Positions 50,999 through 56,190 of a stretch of DNA of 56,190 bases are shown piece after piece. A program made the position numbers and the translations under genes. The stretch spans positions 1-56,190 of the forward strand of contig NZ_JACHFD010000025.1 in NCBI RefSeq assembly GCF_014201715.1. The letters run 5' to 3'. This DNA comes from Haloferula luteola. GTDB lineage: Bacteria; Verrucomicrobiota; Verrucomicrobiia; Verrucomicrobiales; Akkermansiaceae. The notes below the pieces were generated by a model that worked only from the letters and a program-made list of their open reading frames with translations, had not been told where the DNA came from and made no database searches. Each line of letters begins with the position of its first letter. Position 1 is the stretch's first letter.

Positions 50999-51850
50999 AT
51001 GGACGTGCCTAAACTGAACCAATTACCAACCGTGACGAAGCCGCAGAACTATACCGCCGCCACAGACCCCATCAATCTCCTTCTCGAGCATGGCCTCGCC
51101 GGTGGCCTGCCGCGCATCGAACGCGCACTCAAGGCCGCCATCGCTGAAATGTATCTCCAGGGAGTCTCCACACGCCGCTTCACCAAGGTCCTCGAGGAAC
51201 TCTGCGGCCTGGAAATCACCTCCACCCAGGCCTCGCGGCTCACCGCCGGACTCGATGAGGAGTTCGACAAATGGCGCGCCCCCCCTGCCGGAGATCGCCT
51301 TCCTCATCCTCGACGCCACCTATCTCAAGGTTCGTGTCGACGGCTCGGTGCGCGACTGTGCCATCCTCAGTGCTCTCGGCATCCGCCGCTCCGACGGCAA
51401 GCGCATGGTGCTTGGGCTCTCCTGCGCACTCTCCGAGGTCGAGACCCACTGGCACGCCTTCCTCATCTCGCTTAAGGAGCGCGGCATCGGCATCCTCGAC
51501 CTCATCACCTCCGACGCCCACCTAGGTCTGCGAGCCGCACTGAAAGCCACCCTCGACGCAACTCCTTGGCAACGCTGCCAGTTCCATCTCCAGCAGAACG
51601 CCCAGGCACACATCCCCCGCGTCGATCTGCGGCAGAAAGTCGCCGCCGACATCCGCTCGGTCTTCAACGCCCCGGGCCTCGCCCACGCCGAGGCCAGGCT
51701 CGCCGAGATCTCCACCTACTGGTGAGACATCTCGCCCAAGCTCTCCGACTGGCTTGAGACGAACCTCCCCGCGGGCTTGGCCGTCTTCGCCCTGCCCGAG
51801 GCACACCGCCGCCGGCTGCGCACCTCCAATATAGCCGAACGCCTCACCTT
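50999..51850 (+). pseudogene. IS256-family transposase, broken
   Basis: The start (ATG 50999) gives MDVPKLNQL, then IERALKAAIAEMYLQGVSTR and VLEELCGLEITSTQASRLTA. A frameshift near 51275, in a run of seven C residues, moves it to LPEIAFLILDATYLKVRVDG, CAILSALGIRRSDGKRMVLG and TPWQRCQFHLQQNAQAHIPR. An in-frame TGA at 51723 (STYW, then stop where Arg is expected) is followed by DISPKLSDWLETNLPAGLAV and RRRLRTSNIAERL, after which the family C terminus is missing, cut near 51845. It is a mutator-type (IS256) transposase, inactive. Confidence 0.8.
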
Positions 51851-51929
51851 CTCAAACCAGCCTAACAGCGTATGCAGAAAAACAGTTGCGTGGCCAACTA
51901 GCGTGATACACTGAATGGAAGAGTCTCAA

Positions 51930-52935
51930 AGAAGAGAACCAACCATTCATCCTGGCTCCGAGTCGTGCGGGGGGCATTCGCATCGGGTGCTCACGAAGCG
52001 ATAATAGGCTGCAAGCACGGGCGAGGTATCGAGCGACGAAACGGTTTCGTCCCGGTTGCTACTGTTAAACGAAGCGGGAGAAAGGGACAGTATTCAGTGC
52101 CCTGTTGCACCACCTCGCGGTGGACCTGCTGCAGGAATCATACGGGAGATTCAAACCAGGTGCCGCTGGCGGGGTGGACGTGCTTCGCAAGCAGGATTGG
52201 GGCAGGGATTTGGAGGCCAACCACCAAGGACTGCACGGACGCCTTCATCGCGGGGCCTACTGTCGCGGCGGGTTCAAATCCCCAAGGCGGATGGCGGAGA
52301 TCGGCTGCTGGGAATCACGAGATTAGAAGACAAGATCGTCCAAGGTGCTGAGGCTTGGCTTTGGAAGCCTCCTTTGAGAGAAATTTCATGGGGATCTCAG
52401 ACGGGCTCCAGCCCGGGAAGAGTCCGCACGAAGTGTTCGACGCGTTGGCGGCCGGATTCAAAAGCAAGAGAGTGAACTGGGTGCTGGATGCGGATATCTG
52501 CGGATTTTTTTGACGCCATCGTCCATGGGTGGCTGATGAAGGTCCTCCACACCGGATCGGGGATCGGCGCGTCCTGCGCCTGATCGACAAGTGTTTGATG
52601 CCGCGTCATGGTGGACGGGAACTTGCGAGCCACCGAACGGGGAATACGGCTGGGCGTGAACATTTCGCCCCTGTTGGCCAAGGTGTAACTCCACTACGTC
52701 TTCCACCTGTGGGTGCAACAGTGGCACAACCTCCATGCCCGCGGGGAGATGGACCGCGGTGAGGTATGCGGACGACTTCGTGACGGGCTTTGAGTTCGAG
52801 GATGACGTCGAGCGATTCCTCGTCGGAGTGAAAGTGCGGTCGGCCAAGTTCGCTCTGGACCTCCCGGCGAGAATACTCGGCTGATCGAGTTCGGTTGGTA
52901 TGCAGCTGAGCGCTGTGGAAAGAGGGGGGGAAGGG
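51930..52935 (+). pseudogene. Group II intron reverse transcriptase, heavily decayed
   Basis: Pieces of a group II intron RT occur in all three frames: HHLAVDLLQESYGRFKPGAA and DLEANHQGLHGRLHRGAY near 52105-52265, IPKADGG and LEDKIVQ near 52290-52345, VNWVLDADI near 52475, IGDRRVLRLIDKC near 52560, and the catalytic YADD in RYADDFVTGFEFED near 52760-52800. It ends near 52935 with LIEFGWYAAE-like sequence; the maturase end is lost. Numerous indels and stops; fully dead. It is of similar type to the C-terminal fragment at 40811-40988 but is not its continuation in this order. Confidence 0.75.
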
Positions 52936-53264
52936 AATCCCGAGTTCGTACAGCGCCCCAATGAAAAGGCCTCTCTTCACTCTGTTGAAGGAGGGGGGTG
53001 GGATTCAAAATGATAAAAATCTGGAAATTCACCGCGGGCACTGCATACGACTGCATTTTCACGGTGTGGTAGGATTGCGGGCACGGCTCTGCGCTGAATT
53101 ACACTGTCGGAAGGTGGCAGCAGGGGGCTCATCGACGTCTTTGTAGACCTCGAAAAGAGTGGCAAGTGGCATGTTGTGATGTGATTGGATTCGGGTCGGA
53201 GTCAGCCAACCGAAAAATCTGATACGAAAGAGAAGTAAGCACAGCATCGAGTTTTAGGACCGGG
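52936..53264. other. Gene-free stretch
   Basis: About 330 bases between the RT remains and the IS4 element. No convincing frame or RNA. It may be decayed intron or flanking DNA. Confidence 0.4.
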
Positions 53265-54682
53265 CTGAATAGTGCTTAGTTTAGGCTGCTGATTTCGAGT
53301 TTCCACGGTGCGGCACCTGGCGAAAAACGTGGCGGTATCGGGTAAGCATCGAGAAATTCTTCGGCCTTCGTTTCACGGCCCGCGGCTCGTGACGAAACGG
53401 GCGGATTTCGAGAATCTTCGTGGCGCAGATCTCAATTACCGAGGCGTGGTGCGCGGCAAGTTTGCGTGTTCGGCCGCGGTGGGTTGTGTAGATCTCATGG
53501 CTGGCGAGCACCTGATCGAGCACACCCTTGAAGCTGATTTGCCAGACGGGCTTGCCGGCCTCTGCAGCAGTCCGCTGCATCAGGCCCCGAAGTATGTTTG
53601 CGGCGATCATCATCAGAAGCGGGAGCTCGGCCATCGCGGGGCTGCGTATCTCGAAACGCTCCATGCCCAGCGTGGTCTTCACGTCGCGCAGTTTCAGTTC
53701 GATGTCCCACCGGCGGGGTAGAGACCGGCCACTTCCAGCGCGTCGTGGAGGTCAGGGTCGAGCAGGGTGGTGATCACCACCAGCATCCGCTCAATGGGAC
53801 TGACCATCCTACCCGCCTCCAGTCCAGCTTAGCGTGGCGGGTCTGGTGGAGCCGCATCACCGCATCCGCGCCCTTCATACGCAGCCGGGCAATTAGTTCG
53901 TAGGTGCAGAAGGTCTGATCGGCCGGCAGCACGCCGTCACCATCGATGTGCCCGGGCAGGAGCGGGGTGACGGCAGAGTCATGGGTGGACTGAGGGCAGG
54001 ACATGATCCCCTCCCAGCCACCGTGTGCGAAATTGTGAACACCGACGATGCCCATGGTAGGAAAGCCACAGCCGACGCTATGGGACGATGACAGCGGAAA
54101 GACCCGCTGGTTGGCCTCCGTGTCCATCAGTTACACGCTGCTGCCGTCGCTGGCCTTGACCACGCGGCCGTGCCACAGGTTCTCGGGTCGGATCGAGCGC
54201 TGCAGCGACTCGCCGATCCTCGCCAGGACTGAATGGAGGAAGTCTGGCCGGGCGCGCTTGCGCGCCTGACAGAATTCGCCCGCGCCACCAACAGAGACGG
54301 GCAAGCCGACGGAGCGCGACCAGGACTGGACGAGGTTCAGTGCTTTCGAACACGAGGCGTTGCTCTCGAGAATCTGCGCAAGCCAGGCCCAGAAGACCGG
54401 GATGTGTCCGAAGTGGCGGTTGCGTTTGGTTGGATCGGCATCGGTGAGGGCCGACGCCGGGAGCAATCTGGCAAACACCAGCGCGTAGCCACAGATGGAG
54501 TCGCGCAGGACAGCTGCGCGCTGCCGCCGGATGGCAGCTTGCAAACGACGTTTGGCGGTGGCAAAGACAGTGCACGGGAAGCCGGTCAGAACGGGTTGTT
54601 TGGTCATACTTTCAAACCGTACGCTGATCGGCTTTTCGTCTCTTAAAATCGATGATTTGCGCCTAATCTAAGCGCCATTCAG
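53265..54682 (-). mobile_element. IS4-family insertion sequence with inverted repeats
   Basis: A 1418-bp element bounded by 22-bp imperfect inverted repeats: CTGAATAGTGCTTAGTTTAGGC at the left (53265-53286) and CTGAATGGCGCTTAGATTAG then GC on the reverse strand at the right (54682-54661), 19 of 22 identical. The transposase inside is broken (see next entry). A target duplication was not seen. The right end lies inside an IS630-type transposase reading frame. Confidence 0.75.
53281..54607 (-). pseudogene. IS4-family transposase, broken
   Basis: The N terminus (54607) reads TKQPVLTGFPCTVFATAKRR, then IPVFWAWLAQILESNASCSK and ARKRARPDFLHSVLARIGES and LWHGRVVKASDGSSV. An in-frame TAA at 54133-54131 follows. 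The same frame continues DTEANQRVFPLSSSHSVGCG, LPADQTFCTYELIARLRMKG and DAVMRLHQTRHAKLD, the DDE region. A frameshift between about 53774 and 53690 leads to MKTTLGMERFEIRSPAMAEL and EPRAVKRRPKNFSMLTRYRH, the family's C terminus. At least two lesions, so inactive. Confidence 0.8.
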
Positions 54683-55019
54683 GTCAGTCCCATGCGGGAG
54701 AGCGCGTAGTGGATTGCCTGCATACTGCATTCCAGACCAGCTGCGGCGCGGATCTCCTCGAGTGTCAGATCCGGACTCTCGACGAGTAGCGCCTTCATCG
54801 TGCGGCAGTGCGAAGCCTCGATCTTCGGCTCGCGCCCGCTGCGTTGGTGCTGCGGCGCGATGTCTCCGGTACGGCGCCTTTGCTGGAGGAGCTTCTTGAC
54901 GATCCCAAGTGAAACTTCGAAACGCTGGGCCACTTGGTCGCGCGTGACATCCCCGCTGTCGTAGGCCTTGAGGATTCTTTCGCGTAGGTCGATCGAGAGC
55001 GTTGCCCTATCTGGAGTGT
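54683..55019 (-). pseudogene. IS630-family transposase, N-terminal fragment
   Basis: On the minus strand the frame reads LSIDLRERILKAYDSGDVTR, DQVAQRFEVSLGIVKKLLQQ, RRRTGDIAPQHQRSGREPKI and TLEEIRAAAGLECSMQAIHY, the HTH N terminus of IS630/Tc1-type transposases. It ends in RMGLT exactly where the IS4 inverted repeat starts (54682); the catalytic DDE part is lost or lies outside. No ATG is seen where one would be expected, at about 55010 (AGG in place of ATG). Confidence 0.7.
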
Positions 55020-55337
55020 ATCAGATTTCACGCCGCGCGGTTACGAGAATATTTAAAATGCTCTAATGTTGGGTAAAAAATATAAACATCCACAGAACAC
55101 ATGGTGGTTCAGAATCAAGTTGCTCGACGGCATGTGAGCTTCTTCGTCACCGAGGTAGTGCAGATGGAGCGATTCGGGTGATAAATTCCTGGTTTTGGTT
55201 GGCTTTGTTGATGCCGTAAGAATAGGTGTGGAGGGAGGTGACTCTTGGAAGCGTCCCATGAATCGTTAGAATTAGGTGGTGGCTGGTTGGTGCCACGCGT
55301 CAGCGTGGCGTTGCTAAACGAAAACCAACCAACCACC
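55020..55337. other. AT-rich gene-free stretch
   Basis: About 320 bases, partly AT-rich near 55040-55090. A small hairpin CCACGC-GTCA-GCGTGG is near 55291-55306. No convincing gene. Confidence 0.4.
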
Positions 55338-55721
55338 GTGAACCACGAAAAACTGAAGGAGGCGTTCCTGCAAGGCGGAGAGCGCGAAGCGGCGGAATGG
55401 TTCCGCAAAATGATGAAAGGAGTGGTCCGTCTCGGGCAGCTTGAAGCGATGGCCGAGGAGGTCGACGCCTTGTGCGGACCGCGCTACCGACCCGATCCGG
55501 ACTGCCCCTGTCACCGCGCCGGTTCCGAGCGTGGCGTGGCGTTTTTCGACGGGGAGAAGGAGTCGATCCGGCTCCCTCGGGTGCGTCACGAGACCGATGG
55601 CGAGGTGCATCTGGCGACCTATGAGGCGGCGTCGAGCCCGCGGGGGATGTTCGATCAGGTCGTGGCGGCGGTGGCCCAGGGCATGCCGGTGCGCGCCATC
55701 GTGAGGGAATTTCAGTGGTAG
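55338..55721 (+). pseudogene. Transposase N-terminal fragment, probably IS256-like
   Basis: A frame from GTG 55338 gives NHEKLKEAFLQGGEREAAEW, then VDALCGPRYRPDPDC and RAGSERGVAFFDGEKESIRL, PRVRHETDGEVHLATYEAAS and FDQVVAAVAQGMPVRAIVRE, like the N-terminal part of mutator-type (IS256) transposases in Planctomycetes and Verrucomicrobia. It stops at 55719-55721 after 127 codons with no catalytic domain, so it is truncated. The family assignment is by pattern only. It differs from the IS256-type pseudogene at 50999. Confidence 0.45.
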
Positions 55722-56190
55722 GTGACCGTTCAGGCCGGCATATCATTTTTGGTGGGCGAGGATGAGCTGGATTGCGGTTTGTATGGAGTAGGGGAAGCCG
55801 TAACCGATTTCGGAATGCAGGTGGGGCCACCCCTCGCAAAGCGAAAGAAGGTGGCCCCGGGCCTGTGTCAGAAGGGATGGAGATGGTTCAGGTGCATTGA
55901 CTAAACGATCGTTCGTTCGTTGGATGGTCAAATTGGAGGCAATGCATGCGAACCCTTACAGGAGTTTTTGATTGCAGGTGTTTTGGTCACTTTGAATTCG
56001 AATGAGGCGTCATCCAAGTGCTACCTATTGAGGTGGATGCGAATTTGATCAGTGGGGCGTGGGTGAGAGAGGTCATGGGCGAATTCAATACGAGCTTTAG
56101 TTCTACTTAGTTAAATTGGTGGGAATTCCGGTCCGTCCGTTCCATCGGCGCTCGATATCTGCCTTGCGTTTCCGGTGCCGATGATGGATG
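55722..56190. other. Gene-free stretch at the right edge
   Basis: About 470 bases with no convincing gene. GGGGCCACC (55823-55831) and GGTGGCCCC (55850-55858) form a 9-bp inverted repeat around 18 bases, with no T-run. No further mobile-element signature was recognised. Confidence 0.4.

Noticed and set aside
1..56190. CRISPR array or rRNA operon
   Set aside because: No regularly spaced repeats of CRISPR size and no rRNA sequence were seen.

Overview
The window looks like a chromosomal piece of a verrucomicrobial (PVC-superphylum) bacterium. The main clue is the 1385-residue secreted protein at 12465-16622, which joins a ThuA-like domain, an SGNH domain, a PVC-type dehydrogenase propeller and a heme-binding CxxCH. 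High-G+C core genes (37 of 60 bases G+C in a stretch I counted inside dxr), many small secreted proteins of unknown function, and pseudopilin-like genes fit the same group. I name no species; this is inference from gene content.

Core region, 1 to 40.74 kb. The left edge holds the tail of an IS110-type transposase abutting a small zinc-ribbon gene, two secreted proteins and tRNA-Arg. Envelope genes follow: an L,D-transpeptidase coupled to a VanW-glycosyltransferase fusion, then mtnP, a NodB-type deacetylase lipoprotein, a dynamin-like GTPase and an EF-hand protein. Next come cdsA and dxr (overlapping), a DMT permease and a second zinc-ribbon protein. A minus-strand series carries the dicarboxylate symporter, lysA and the giant PVC protein. 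After these come a rhomboid protease coupled to mazG, an outer-membrane barrel protein, an M42 peptidase with lgt, a LysM lipoprotein, tRNA-Ala and tRNA-Leu(UAG), a second DMT permease, an A-type Fe-S carrier coupled to a membrane protein, and mutL. From 30.6 to 38.2 kb lies a block of secreted proteins and pseudopilin-like genes linked by start/stop overlaps. One of its genes has a leader that can fold in competing ways. A CT398-like zinc-ribbon protein, a membrane protein with an N-terminal zinc ribbon, and tRNA-Leu(UAA) close this part.

Accessory region, 40.74 kb to the end. Directly after tRNA-Leu(UAA) comes a patchwork of broken mobile elements. These are the 3' end of a group II intron split by an IS66 element (clear inverted repeats and a perfect 8-bp target duplication, dead transposase), an IS3 element with an internal inversion, an IS256-type pseudogene, a badly decayed second group II reverse transcriptase, a delimited IS4 element inserted in an IS630 remnant, and another transposase fragment.

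Between them, at about 43.44-50.62 kb, sits a low-G+C unit with intact reading frames (37% in 60 bases counted in one gene). It has four direct 9-mers spaced 11, 44 and 44 bp, a small HTH protein, a putative replication initiator whose 3' end carries a perfect 20-bp hairpin, and two large overlapping proteins with C-terminal winged-helix-like segments. An unrecognised protein lies on the opposite strand. I read this as a possible integrated replicon or satellite element. It is the best candidate here for an undescribed system, but its function is inference.
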